The position numbers were made by a program, and so were the translations under genes. Shown here piece by piece: positions 22,553 through 35,763 of a stretch of 64,000 nucleotides of DNA. Source of the DNA: Punica granatum. Lineage: Eukaryota > Streptophyta > Magnoliopsida > Myrtales > Lythraceae. The stretch covers positions 33,884,811-33,948,810 of the forward strand of contig NC_045128.1 in the NCBI RefSeq assembly GCF_007655135.1, in the 5' to 3' direction. Within the stretch, counting starts at the first letter, position 1; each line of letters begins with the position of its first letter. The notes under the pieces are model-generated. The model saw only the letters and a list, made by a program, of their open reading frames with translations, was not told the origin of the DNA and did no database searches.

Positions 22553-24762
22553 TCATGAACCACGGGTAGGAGCAAAGCAGAAGCATCCTGGAGGAGCCTC
22601 ATCATCGGGGGTCATTCCTCTGCCCTTGCTGATATCAATCGCCTGCAGCATCCGAACTACCTCTTCCATTTCTGGGCGCTTCTCAGGGTTCCCATCCCAG
22701 CATTTCCTCATGACATTTGCCAGGGAACTGGGGCAACATCGAGGAATCTCAGGTCGAAGATTCTGTCAATAAGAACCAAAATCAAGTGTCAAAACAGTCG
22801 CAATGAACAAAACGTCCGAGCCATTCTGAAGTAGAAGCAGAATCCAATCCAACGATCGCATAACTTGTCCTTCCACGGGGCAACTTTTCCAGCTCAGAAC
22901 TGCCAAAATGTTCATCTAAAAAATTGATACTTGAGAGTTTAGATACAACCTGACGGACAACCGCTGATGACACATCTGCAAAACTCAGATCGGGATAAGG
23001 CATGTCACAGCAGTAGATTTCCCACAAGCAAATACCGAAGCTATAGACATCACAGCTTCTGCTGTAAGGCTTTCCAACAAGAACCTACAAAAAAACGCCA
23101 TCTTAGACACACTGGACTGGAAAGACCAACTTCCACCGTATGTAGCACGAGAATCCAGAGGGTTACCTCTGGAGCCATGTAACCCAGCGTCCCCGTCTCC
23201 CCAGTCATGTCCCTCGGATTTTGAGCTTCGACACGTGCAACTCCAAAATCAGCAATTTTCATTCTTCTCTGAGAGTCTAACAGCATGTTCTCTGTTTTAA
23301 CGTCACGATGCACAATCTTCTTGGAATGAAGGTAGCTCAAACTGCACGTAGAAAACAATTACGCATGCAACTTTTTTCCAGGATAAAACTTATCGTAGAC
23401 TTTTTTATCAGAAAATGAAAGAAAGATGAAAATGATTCCATCTACCCTCTAGAGAGATCAAGTGCAAGCTCGATAACCGTCTTGTACGAGAGCTTCTTTC
23501 GCCTATTCCTTATGAGGAAATTTTTCAGTGACCCACCAGGAAGATACTCGACGACCACGCAACATGCTGTAGATGGGACAGAATGGTTAGCATCGCTTGT
23601 AGAGTTTTTCGATGGAATTTTGAGGCTTGAAGTTCCCATTGAAGCTCCGATAAACTGCAACAAACATAAGTTAATGCATTAGAAGGGCCAAATAACGAAG
23701 AGGTTTTATTATCAGGAACTCAATGCCATGTTCTTTAGTAGGAGAGTTTTCATCACTAACATTAAACCAGTAAAAGGCTACAAAGAGGTCTCATTACTTT
23801 TGTGACGTTAGGATGGTCGAGCTTGTGCCAAACAGCAACCTCTTGCCGAAATGATGCCCGCAGGGCAGCGGTTTCAGCTGATGTGGCAATTCCATCCTCA
23901 CCCCAGTCCAACAACTTCACTATAATAAATGCAAAATGGTATAGCATTAAGAAATCTAAAGTTCATGAGAAGAAAGGAAGAAAAAAATTATTTAAATTGT
24001 AGGCACAAATTGCCGTTGGATCTGGAACATTTCTTTCGATGCAAAGTGTCTCAGATAACAACTGATTCACCGAGCTTGTTGTAATTCCATGAACCGGAGA
24101 GGAATTACGAGACCAAAAGTCAATAGATTATGAAATAAATCGTCTCAGCTCATCACTATAGCACTTTGTAGCAACAAAGAAATGTAACACAGAAAAAAAC
24201 AATGCCAAAAGTCAATAGATTATGAAATAAATCGTCTCAGCTCATCACTATAGCACTTTGTAGCAACAAAGAAATGTAACACAGAAAAAAACAATGCCAA
24301 AAGTCAATAGATTATGAAATAGATCGTCTCAGCTCATCACTATAGCACTTTGTAGCAACAAAGAAATGAAATACAGAAAAAACAGACAGCCGCAGAGGAA
24401 AACAGAGCAGATGTTTGATTGCTACCTGCAACAGCTTGGTTATCATAAGTGCCCTTGTAAACAATTCCATAGGTTCCGTGAGCTAAGACACTGGCGATCT
24501 CCAGCTTCGACAAATCAATCTCCCACTCTTCCTTGGGCCTTTGCTTCTCGATGTTCCTCGACCAAACCCGACTCAAGTGCTTCTCAAGCTGTATGTCCAA
24601 GCTCTTTATGTCAAACTTATCAGCCCTGACATACATATCTTTGCTACTCTTATTTCCAACACCCTCCTTCACTTTCGAGTTCAAACCTCCCGTCTCCTCC
24701 TCCTTCCCCAGTTTCTCAGGCGTCTCCACGCCCCCGACATACTCAGCTTTCTCAACATCCAT
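22553..24762 (-). CDS. Raf-like MAPKKK-family protein kinase (group C)
   Basis: Six coding exons in transcription order: 24762-24426, 23919-23798, 23654-23446, 23341-23167, 23084-22950, 22762-22553. GT-AG borders and phases agree and give 395 residues. Residues 1 to about 85 are a low-complexity Lys/Glu-rich tail. The kinase domain has the glycine loop AHGTYGIVYKG, catalytic VAVK lysine (114), HRDVK (234-238), DFG (254-256) and GTLGYMAPE. C-lobe motifs DVYSFGICLWE and RPEME follow. An insert rich in Ser/Lys/Asn separates beta strands 4 and 5 (PSKNSTSDANHS). It ends in a Cys-containing tail near CFCFAPTRGS. It matches the At3g22750/At4g14780 type by context. Substrates are unknown. Intron 1 carries a 92-bp triplicated repeat. 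Confidence 0.93.
24114..24389. repeat. Three tandem copies of a 92-bp unit in kinase intron 1
   Basis: GTCAATAGATTATGAAATA starts at 24119, 24211 and 24303, an exact 92-bp period. The first two copies are nearly identical. The third has a few substitutions (AAATAGATCG, then GAAATGAAATACAG) and ends about 35 bp from the exon 1 donor. Confidence 0.95.
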
Positions 24763-25869
24763 ATTCAGGCAACCAAGAAGCCCTAAGGATCAAGAATTAA
24801 CGACACCCAGATAGAAAGATCAAATTTTGAGGCAAACCCGACAAAAGTTCGATCAAATTATTAATCTTCCCATAATACAAATAATATAGGAACTCATATT
24901 CTGCCAAGACAATCCACGTTCCTAATACCGATCTTTGACTCCCCGCAAAATTGGCCCGGTTTTGGCCTTCAGCAGCGCCAGGACCGCTAAGAAAAGGACC
25001 TCTTGATACAGCAACGATATCAAGAAAATGGTCAGAAGGATTGCAATATGGAAGTGCAAATCTCAGAAAACGACCCCTGAAGCGACTGAGGCCAATGACC
25101 CTATAAGAATATTTCAATAATGGCGAGGCAAATCAACAAGACTGCCCCCTCTGTGCAAGAGGATGGATGTCTGACTCCTGCTAAAAGGATATTCGGAACA
25201 TATTATTAACCCCAAAAAATAAAGGAATGAAATTTCGAAAAGGGAGAAGTTGACTTGGAAAACAAATTAAAGAAAATGGAGGATGACGAGAGAAAGCAAA
25301 GAGTCGGTGGCCGTTAAAGCCGCGGAGGAGCAAGTTTGGCCATGATCCACTCCTCGTGACATTGGAGAGAGAGAGAGGGAGGGGATGTTTGTTCTTAAAT
25401 AAGAAAGTCCCACGTAGGACGATGTCAAGCTGGTCGATTAGGATGAGGAACGAGAAGAGAGAGAGAGAGAGAGTTAGTTGAAGCGCAGGATCAGCTCTGT
25501 AATCTGTTTGCCGGGTTTTCGCAACGAGATTACCGGTATTTTCTCGGTGGACCAGTTTGTTATGCCCTTCGGAAGAGATTATCCATTTTTATCGATCAAT
25601 AGATGAAAGGATATTATATTTTTTATTTTATTTTTACCCTGCAGTTTATTATTGAATCTTTACTCCTTAATAGGCTCATCAGCTCGATCATCGATCAGTC
25701 TGAACTCATTGAATTTCTAGATATCATCAGGTAGTGCATGCCTGAAAGAAAACATTGAATAATAAGATCTAAAGAAATCGTATAAGAACCACATTTTTTT
25801 TTTGGTTACTTTGTTCTGGTGAATTAAGTGTCGAGATGGTCATGAAATGGATATGAGACTGAACATTTA
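24763..25869. other. Kinase upstream region
   Basis: Probable leader and promoter of the kinase on the minus strand. GA-rich tracts at about 25365-25385 and 25460-25475 resemble GAGA-type plant leader or promoter repeats. No other gene is visible. Confidence 0.45.
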
Positions 25870-26103
25870 GGGTTTGTTTGGATTAAGAATTAAAATCACT
25901 TCGATTTTAACTTTAACTTTAACTCAACACACTACACAACAAAAATACACATTTCTCAAGTCAAAAATTTTAACTTTAACTTTAACTCAACACACTATAC
26001 AATAAAAACACACATTTCCCAAATCAAATTTATAATCCCAACTCATTTGTCCTTTTCCACAATCAAAATCAAAGTTATTTTAACTCTAAATCCAAATGCA
26101 CCG
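25870..26103. repeat. Tourist-like MITE, family A copy 3
   Basis: Starts GGGTTTGTTTGGATTAAG and ends AAATCCAAATGCACCG (about 234 bp), with TTA on both sides (25867-25869 and 26104-26106). The interior has a duplicated AACTTTAACTCAACACAC segment, the reverse complement of the family A core. Confidence 0.8.
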
Positions 26104-28812
26104 TTAATCTCCTGTCCAAAATTGGTTGACCAGACTTGGTGGTATAGGATGAAAAAAACTTATTAAGTGCGTACTTTACAATATATTATAAATCCGAAAT
26201 TTAAAATTTAGATAAGATATTGGTTTGAGGAATTTGAGATAACCCGCTAATTTGATCTTCGAAGGAAGTTATGATCATGAGATTCTCTCTCATAATACTG
26301 AGACTTGGTAGTTTGGGCTGGGCAAGGTCGTCCCCAAAATTCGGATTTTAATGTATTTATCCAATATAACCATGTGTCCAACAGGGTTGCAGTCAAGTGG
26401 ATTAACGAGTACAAACCAAAAGACCAAATTAGAGGCGTCATTTACTAAGAATAGCTGAAACAATCGACATACCGTAACATCCACGCCGTCTATGACGTTG
26501 TCGGAGTCTTCGAGTTTAGAGGACAAATTCTCTAGTTATATTATGCATTCTTCTTAAAATACGAAAATAAGCTCTTGGCACACTTCTGTTCATTGCCAAC
26601 ACAAGGCATGAATATATGTATCCAGCTCAGTGTATACCAAAATACATTCTAAGAAAGATGTATGTGCGGATGTGGTCATCAGGATGGCGCCAGGGCTTGT
26701 CAAATTATTACTATTAATATAACCAGTAATGTCGTGAAGCTCCAACTTATACTTAGGTAGTTCTGAATGATTATAGCAATGGTTGATTATCTGTAATTTA
26801 ATTACGTTATACAATCTTCAAAAGAATTTTAAAAAGACGGCAAAAAAAAAGTTTTATAAGTAGATTGTCGTTGCATGCCTTATTAACATACATGTCGTGC
26901 CATACGACTCGTCCAACGAACTATTTGCTCCGTAACACAGCTAATAGTTGAATATTTTTTTCAATCAAATCATGGATATTATTTCCGTAGTAAAATGAAA
27001 AGTTCATATGTCTATTACAACAAAATGAAATATTCAATAACTAATAAAAAGACATAATTAGTTTCACCATGAATATCGAATCTCAAATCTCTTCGTTATC
27101 AAGCGAGAACGTGCGGTATCGCACTGCAATCTCTTTGATAAATGATTGGCATGTTTACCTATTCACATTCACATTAATTAGTATATATATAAAAGGCCAC
27201 CTGGCGGTTCCTTAGATACTTTGGGGCAGAACATTCTGCTGTGCTATTTGGACAAAAGATGCATCAAAATTGGCAGCCAGAGTCCTTGTCTACTTGGAAA
27301 CCATATCAACAAGGACAAGTTAACAATCCAAGGGGATTGATTTTTAGGATCTATATGTGGGTGGCTTCTCAGGGGAAGATTCCTAGGGCCAACTGGTGCT
27401 TGCTCAGATACTATCCTTGTGAACCTATTTGATTCCAATTTAAGTATCCTCCAATCAGGATTGACCGAGCAGCTGATAAATTTTAACGACTACTAAATTT
27501 ACCAAGTAATAGTGATACATAGTGATATGTAATATTGTCTTATCCGATCATATCTTGAATGTAGACGATGAAACACATATATCCACAATCTATAAATCAT
27601 AATTTGATGATGTAATCATGATAGAGGGGCTGCAATTGATAAGACATTGACCCGTATGACATTTCTCATAGGGCTCTCAAGTGACACGAAAGGGTTCATT
27701 ACTGGACAGTCTTACATACCGAACATAATCTTATATAATGAGTCTAAAAAAGAATATCATGTGATTTTAGAATCAGAACTGATATGATGCACAAAATTCG
27801 ACATTAACATTACGAATGACAGTAATCTATGCAGTGCTGCAATGTGCTAAGATTTGCATAATACAGGCTGGTGAAATGAACTAAAAAACTTTTTGGCAAT
27901 GTTAACAAAGCTCCACGGAAATTTGTATTGGCATGCAAAGAAAGCCAGCTTTAGGTCGTTCTCTAGTCAAGAGACATGCTCATAATTATGGTTGGAAAAA
28001 AAAAAAAAAAAAAAAAAAAAAGGACAGTGCAAAGATTTCAACTCCAAAAAGGAAAAAAGACTGTTTGTCTCCCTGTCTACTATAGTGGAAAATTCAAGTC
28101 AAATCAAAGTTTCAATGCATGGTTACTCTCATCAAGTTTAGTCAGATTTTGGTGGACCATGGCACTGTAAATGAGTTGAAACTCACAAATGAGTTGTTTT
28201 TTACTCTCTTTGTCTCATGACATCTTCTTTAGAAAAGTTTCATTAGCCAATTGATTTCGGGTGCCATATAAAATACCCGTCATGCATCGGAAATTTTATA
28301 ACAGCACAAGCAACACCTAGCTGTAGGTTTTAATGTATATCCATCAATTAGACCTTGAACGTTAATAATCGATTGAAACTCACAGTCTTCTTTATTAATC
28401 AAAACATTATTAGTTTCCAATAATATGGTTGAAGAAAAGAGAGAATGCGGAAGAAAAATATAAGATGTTTTAGAGATTATTACTTTATTAGGCTCAGGCC
28501 CAGTGGTGAGAGGCCCATCAACGATGAAGGCCCAATACACAAGGTATTGAGTTGGTTATATCTATATATATGTGTGTGTGGATCTTTTTCATGATAGAAC
28601 ATATACTATTTGAATATATTAGTACCTAACTAACTAGTACCGACTATTGTGACCCGTGAGTTTTTTTCTTTTTTTTCCTTGGGAATCATATTGATGAAAC
28701 TACTTACTTCGGGAAAGCTGAAGATTGAAACTGATGTCCCTTCAAAATTTTGGGGTAAAATCAAAAAACCAAACACCCCCAACGTAAGTCAAAACTATGA
28801 TTAAAAAAAAAT

Positions 28813-28843
<31 letters not shown>

Positions 28844-29254
28844 AATTAGGAATCATATTCTCTCCACATGGGTTAAACCGAACCCATTACTGGGAGTTGG
28901 GGGTTGACAACTTTCGAGTTCAACACTTCATCATCATATGCCCAAAACACAATGCTTTTGTTTAATGAGTTGGAGAGGAGTCATAATTTCACAAATAATC
29001 CAAAGCTAGATGCAAAAATTCAAATAATGACTCTTCCATTCGTATATACACACATGAATTTGCAATACATAAATTCAAATGATTATTACGAAAATTAATT
29101 AGTGGGAATTTTCTAACAATCGCGCTCACACTTGAACTAGTGCGGGACTAGTGCCAATATTATATAATGTGGGACGAAGACTTGAGTGAGCTACGTTACC
29201 TAAACAAATTGCTGGCATTCTGCAAGGCATATATAATATATATGCACATATAGT

Positions 29255-29285
<31 letters not shown>

Positions 29286-30883
29286 GTAAAAGAGATGTCC
29301 TCATGCGCTTGTCGATAACTCCGTTTCAAAGTGTCATCACCAAAACAACAAATGCAACTCTCCAAAACAGCACGAGTCCGTCCGCTTAGCAACACCACAA
29401 GGAGCAAACCAAAGACCCACCGCTCATCGACATGCATGCATCGTGCCGAGAAAAATTGAACAAGCAATTGGGTCAATAATCATCGATTGCTATGTTCAAT
29501 GTGTTGAGCTTTCATATTCGGCGAGTTGCATTTCGAGGACAGTCGCTATTACGCTAATGTAGCTTTCTTAGTACCGTACGGGTAATCAATTTATCCGAGC
29601 TGTACAGGGAGCTTGTAACTCAAATTTTCTGATCCAGCTAGCCCTTACTAAATATAATCGTTGGAATTATAAACCTTGCACCTTTTCTTATATAATTTAT
29701 GCTGAGCGGAATTATAAACTGTACTTGCTTAAATGTGTTGCAGCTAATTACATATGGTTTAAGCATGAGAAGACAAAATAATTTGAGCATCCCCGTATAT
29801 AGAGAAGAATATAGAAACCAAGACGTCCTTTATTGTTTGTCATTTGACTTTAATCGAAGTCAGTCCAGTATAAAATATAACACCATGCACAACAAAAAGA
29901 ACAGCAACATCCATATATACACACACACATCCACATATATATAATATATGCATTTGTATAATATATATATATGTGTGTGTGTGTGTATCATGTACACTGA
30001 GCAAAGTGAATTTGCTGGGCTTCCATAAGTCCAAGAAAAGCTCTCTGCGCCATATCTGACATGAATGAACCCACTGAGAACTTGGTCTGATATACATATT
30101 CCAACTGTGCATTGTTTTGTTTTTTCAGATATATATTTGTACTTTGTCGAAACTACACTTATACACAGATTCTCCGACTAAAAGCACAAAGCCTGTTGTG
30201 TATATATCAATCGTGCTCTAATACATTTAATTAATGAGTTGCAAAACGAAAAACGCTCAACTGAGCACTTGCAACCAATCGGCCTAAATGTCTGGGGGAT
30301 GTATGGCTTATCGATCGAACCTTTTGGTTTACGCATTCTTTTCATGGCATTTTGTAGCCACTTAAAAAGTTAAGAGTAACGAAAGGAAAAATGGACCATA
30401 TTTTCCATTAATATATAACAAATTAACTATATTCTCAATTGCCCTCGAAATTAAATAAAAATGGACTTACGTACTCATAAAATGGAAAAATATAAGAGAT
30501 ATATAACTGTACGTTTTCTTGGTTACAACAAAAAATTCATAAATTTAGTCTCATCATAAAAATTGAATTCGAAACAGTATGTGTTCTTTTGCACCCTCTT
30601 TTTCTATATAACCCGTATATTTTCAGTTCAATTCGAAGAGAAGTATCTTTTTGTGGTACGTGAATTACCATATGCCTATAGAACCAAATTAAAGCGAAAA
30701 AAGATAAAAATTGTCAAATTTCTGTAAAATTAATTAAAGGAAAGGCATGGGTGAATTGGTCAATGTTCTACATTAGTTTTATCCTGGTCTCTTGCATGCT
30801 GCCAGAGCATCCTGAAACTAAGGGAAGAAGCACTAAAGTCCTACTATGGATGGTCAACTATGCTAATTTTTATTAGAGAATTA
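26104..30883. other. AT-rich intergenic DNA, no supported gene
   Basis: Open frames are short and lack domains. Landmarks: a run of 26 A at 27996-28021, a (GA)n tract at 28812-28838, and paired TA/TG microsatellites near 29256-29285 and 29920-29990. A frame at 27241-27432 has Trp-rich codons but no family I recognise and no splice support. I leave it unannotated. Confidence 0.5.
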
Positions 30884-32218
30884 AGGGAAAAGTCATTTTT
30901 GGTCATCAATCTTTGATTGCAATTTCATTTCCGTCCTAAACCTCTATCTTTGTTCGATTTCATCTAAAACATTATGTCTTTTGTTCAGTTTGGTCTTAGC
31001 ATTACATTTTCCATCAAAACTAACAGTTTTAATTAAAAATTATATTTGGAAATTTAAAAAAAATAAAAAGAAAATGCATTGCAAGCGTCGAGAAGCAAGA
31101 AGAGGGAGAGGGGGCAAAGGAGACCTGCCACTACCCCCACTACTCCGGTGATATCACTGGCAAACACTGAGGTTACTCACAGCTCTGGAGAGGTCTAGAC
31201 AGTGGCTGTTACAGCGGCAGATCTCTCTTGCTCGAGTTCTAAGAACAGGGGCATCGTAAGCTACTTTACTTCTTCAAGAGATTTTCAACTCAAATCTGTG
31301 AGAAATTGGACCTTTTGATCTCTTACAATTGTAATACAAAAAAAAAAAAGAATCGATTCGAACGAATACCCTATAATCTTAATATTGCTCTTTCAAATCT
31401 TATTTTAGTGCTACTATAATCACAATAGCCGCAGACTGAAAACCTCTCAGTGACACATGATGAGCCCAAATTTCTCAACGAGGATGAATGCTTTCCATTC
31501 CCAAGTGTCACCCTCCTCCTCCTCATCGATTTTCAGATCCCCTACTCCTGCACCTTCAAATTGAAAATGCCCTCTTGCTCCTCATAGCAATTTGGGCTAA
31601 AGGGGAACCTGCTCCTTACTAAAACTTGAAAGACGAGGATGTTTCTCATGGGAATTTCAAGAGGCACTTCAAATTGAAAAATGCCCTCTTGCTCCTCATA
31701 GCAATTTTGGCTAAAAGGGAACCTACTCCTTACTAAAACCTGAAAGACGATGATATTTCTCGTGGGAATTTCAAGAGACAGCTTGGGTATACAGAGCCTA
31801 CTGTCCACAAACCCCGGCATGCCTCTGCATGGACACGGGACGTAGAGCCCAAACAATTTCAAGAACTTGGAGTGGAAGGACCATAGGATAATGCACGCAC
31901 AGACCAGGAAGACCAAAAATGGTTGGCAGTGACCTCATCTGAGTAATGGGGGCGATGGCAGGTCCCCGCTGTCCCCTCCTTCTCCTTGCCTTGCTTCCTA
32001 ATGCTTTGTATGAATACCCTTTTTTCGTTTTATTGTTATTTTTAAATTTTCAAATTAAATTTTTTATTAAAAACGGTTAGTTTTGGATGGAAAAAGTAAT
32101 GGAAGGATCAAATTGGACAAAAGAGGTAACATTTAGGACGAAATCGAATAAAGAAAAAGGTTTAAGACGAAAACGAAAAAGCAACCAAAAGGTCGAGAAT
32201 CAAAAATGGCTTTTTCCT
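30884..32218. mobile_element. MULE-like element with about 285-bp terminal inverted repeats
   Basis: The left arm (30884 to about 31170) and right arm (about 31920 to 32218) are imperfect reverse complements. Examples are GGAAAAGTCATTTTTGGTCA against the complement of AAAAATGGCTTTTTCC, and AGACCTGCCACTACCCCCAC against the complement of ATGGGGGCGATGGCAGGTCC. Long arms around unrelated internal sequence are typical of non-autonomous Mutator-like elements. I found no perfect 9-bp target duplication (AGAGAATTA against ATTCTATTA) and no transposase. Confidence 0.65.
31542..31916 (-). other. Gene-like cargo inside the MULE-like element (open frame with internal duplication)
   Basis: A 124-residue minus-strand frame occupies the loop between the inverted repeats. 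Its C-terminal half is a duplicated block of about 38 residues (FQVLVRSRFPFSQNCYEEQE and the same with SPNCYEEQE), caused by a 113-bp DNA duplication starting at 31554 and 31667. I recognise no family. It may be a captured host fragment or non-coding. Expression is unknown. Confidence 0.35.
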
Positions 32219-33006
32219 ATTCTATTAACATATAATTAATTAGTTACTTAAATCACATAATGTAAGACACCCACTAGAGATCAAGAAGACTTTAAATTCC
32301 TTTTTTTCACCTAATTCCCATAATAATAATAATAATTGTATTAATAACCCCCAATTATATAATAATAATCAGTAATTTCCCTGAGAGCAAAGATCATCCG
32401 ATCCTCAAAATCTTGCCTTTTGGCTTTCTGTGGCTACACTACCCACTAACAACGAGAACAGCACAGTGAGAGAGAGAGAATAAAAAGTGGCTCGTGTCAA
32501 AAGCACCGCATGAAGTCGACACCATGATGGTTTCGCATGAATTGTTCGTCTCGCGCAGAGAATTATGTGGGAAGTTTTTTTTTTTTTTTTTAAAAAGGGA
32601 AAATCAATCATACATCTATTCGTCATTAATTTATCTCGGAAAAATCTTCGGATCGATTCAAATTAAATATGAATCGTGTAACGGCATAACATTAATATAT
32701 CAATCAATCATCATAATGAAAATGAAATATTGCGTCAAAATCTATTATCAATATTATCGATGTTATTGATTATACATGCGTATGTTAGTATATACAGTCG
32801 ATCTTGCTACAATTATGTAATGACTTGACCTTTCGATCAACCACCCAAGTCATTTTTTAATAGGAATTCGCAATGTAGATGGAGGACAACCATATTAAAT
32901 GCTTGGGGTCCTAATTCATGAGTCACATGACTTTCGAGACTAGAGAGGCCTTATACACATAGGACCACTTTTTTGTTCCACTTATTATATGTAAGGGCCC
33001 CGACCC

Positions 33007-33043
<37 letters not shown>

Positions 33044-35763
33044 CATCAATTATGTATGTGTACAAGATGTGGACACATTTACCTTTGGAAAAGTGAAAAA
33101 AAGAGCTTTAAAGCATCCAACTTCCTAACTTGAACCCAAAGATTGGAATATTACCGAATGGGAGACACATTCGATTCATTGATCCATATCGGGAATTACC
33201 CATTCCTGGTCAAAAGAACAAAATATAGAGATTGACAACAAAGTGAAATGCCGAACCAAATCGAACAGTAGATTAACGTCTCACGGGTAAAATTGAACGG
33301 CTATTGACGTCACGTGATGCAGGTAAAATTGAACGGCTATTATCGATGAACTGAACTGTGAAGATGAAGATGATCTATAAGCTTCTGGTGTTGCTGACTG
33401 ATGATCATGAAAGAGTTGTTGTAGAGATGATTTGGAGGGCCGACCCGACCCGACCCGACCGGACCGGACCGTACCGTACATGTGTTCGGGAAGACTCGTA
33501 AATCGGGGTAGATCTCATCAGGTGGAGCCCGGTGTGGAAACTCTGACGTGAACGGCCCAACCAACCCCATATGCCATCCATGTCGTGTCGCGATGTCCGG
33601 TTTTCCTCATGTTGCTGGGGAAATAATAACCTACACGCGAGTACATTTGAATCTCCGCAAAGCCCCCCTTCCGATCAGTAGCGTTGACCCCTGGTAGTCC
33701 AATCGTAGGGTCAACCGTCGCGATTCACATGAGGGTGCAGCGTCTGTCCAGAGGACTGCGCTCCAGTGGAGTAATCTCGTTTCAAAACATTTGCGCGCCA
33801 AATTGAGAGGTTGCTGGCCGCATGTTACTCGATCAGGAGACGGGGGCTGAGCTTTCTTCTTCTTTTATTTTCTCTTTTCTTTTTTGATGTAATATTTATT
33901 TTTCTTTATTTGGCCTTTTTCTTTTTCTTTGTTTTTCTTTTTTGGTTTTTATTGTTTATGTTTGCTGTCGTGAAGGGGGATGAGATCTGTACCATTTCAC
34001 AGAGGAAGGTTCCAACTGATTCATCAGACATTCTTCTTAACATTATTTTGGAGTTTCAACCCCCTTTTGATGCAAAAAAATTTCGATACCAATCTTCACC
34101 TTCACGTACACATAATTTTTCGACTTTTGCTGGAACTCATATGCACCTATAGGGAGTTGGCCGATTCTAATTATAGATCGCGGGAGACTGAGGGGAATAA
34201 TTGCCCCCTTTAATTTTGATATTTTAAGAAAATTGACATACGATCCATGAAATTATTGATATTTACACCTCCCATTAACTTGAAAAACTTATGATTCTAT
34301 ACGCCCCTTGAGAACCCCATCTCCCGTCAATTCAAGTCCCGCATCGTCCCCGGTTCCAATGCAAGAACATCCTCGACGATTGAACGAAGACTCCAAGCTC
34401 TTTAGATCAAAATATGATGATATTTTTTTCCGGCTACAAAAGAAGTCCGTGCACTTAGTACAATGAAATAGAAATCTTAATTGTTAGTAAAGGGGCACGG
34501 GTAGTCCTATTAAGTGTCAAACCTGGAACTTCTTAATTAACAGACGAGGGCCTGTGCCATTACACAACATCTTTTTTTTATCAAAATATGATGGCATTGA
34601 TCTGATTAATTTTATGTATTTTCTTAGGAAAGAATCTAAATAATATGATTATCACCTTATATCGGGCGCGGAAATTTATGTAATCGCAATCCTGCCGACC
34701 GATACTGTAATATTACAATTCTCATGCCATTTACTGCCTATGTAGATGTAGATATGCGAGCACGATCAATTGGATCATTCCAATGCAATATACATCTTCA
34801 AATTTATTTTGCATTGATTTCCCCCACCCCGTGCACCGAACATGAAATTAAATTTCTGCAAAGAGGTTGTAATAAGAGGTAGGAGGATAATTATTCTGCC
34901 ATTTACAAGGTTCACGGGCAAGACATGTCTTGCATTTAAATTATCCAATGGGGCGGAAATTCAATCAATTCTCTCCGACTACTCTTCCAAGATTGTCATG
35001 GCCATATCATATATAGTACATATTATGATATGATTACGAGTTCAATGGATTTGCGTACCATATTATGCGTGGACGAAATCTCCGTTGAAGCATTAATGAT
35101 CAAATTTCTTGTGAATGTGAATCTATATCGTTGTCTAGTACAGGCGGTCTAACAAAATGCAACAGAGAACATACACATTTTTTCTTTTTTTGTGCAGTCC
35201 TCCGGTTCGGTCTTCATTGATCTAGAAATGAATTCTTTACTTATAATACGAGACAATGGTTAAATACGTATCAATGATCAATTAAGTGGCATGATCGAAC
35301 AATATCGAAATATTGCATGAGGGTTATGTGAAATTACATATGTCCTTTGGGAATCCAAGGCTACTTACATACAAGATACAACATGTATATATATATATAG
35401 AGAGAGAGAGAGCAAAGTTAGGATAGTAAACTAAGATAATGTCGAAATTGCTCAATAATTATTGTTCCCGACTTATTTAGACAGTACCCAAATCTTGATA
35501 AATGATTTATCGAAAATAAAAAAGGTAAAACACTTAGCGCATTTTTTTTATATTAGTAATGACAGACTTTTTCGATAAGCACGAGCAGTGAATTAGAAGC
35601 CATGTGTTTTTTGACATCAGAAAACGTACGTATTGATAATTATGAATTTATGCATGTGCGGAGAATCTTAATTGGTAATTATTAGGATATAAATTCTGAT
35701 AATCTTTATGTCGATTCTCTATTACATTTATAATGAGAATCAAAAGACTTTATCGAATCATGT
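32219..35763. other. Intergenic DNA with simple repeats
   Basis: No gene is supported. Contents: (TA)n at 33010-33040; a GACCC/GGACC-rich stretch at 33440-33478 that gives spurious Arg/Gly frames; a T-rich pyrimidine tract at 33845-33960; and a TA/GA compound microsatellite near 35385-35413. At 34190-34330, GCCCCC-containing sequence loosely resembles the interior of the MITE at 5.6 kb. Confidence 0.5.

Noticed and set aside
27241..27432. Trp-rich 63-residue frame as a small gene
   Set aside because: No family resemblance, no splice signals giving a longer product and no nearby promoter motif. It may be a decayed retroelement piece, but I cannot show that.
33440..33480. GACCC/GGACC repeat as a possible regulatory array
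   Set aside because: It is only about 40 bp of simple sequence with no dyad spacing or adjacent gene.
33811..34152. Frame of 113 residues that looks like a membrane protein
   Set aside because: The Phe/Leu-rich segment is a translated T-rich tract. No start context, splice sites or homologous motif support a gene.
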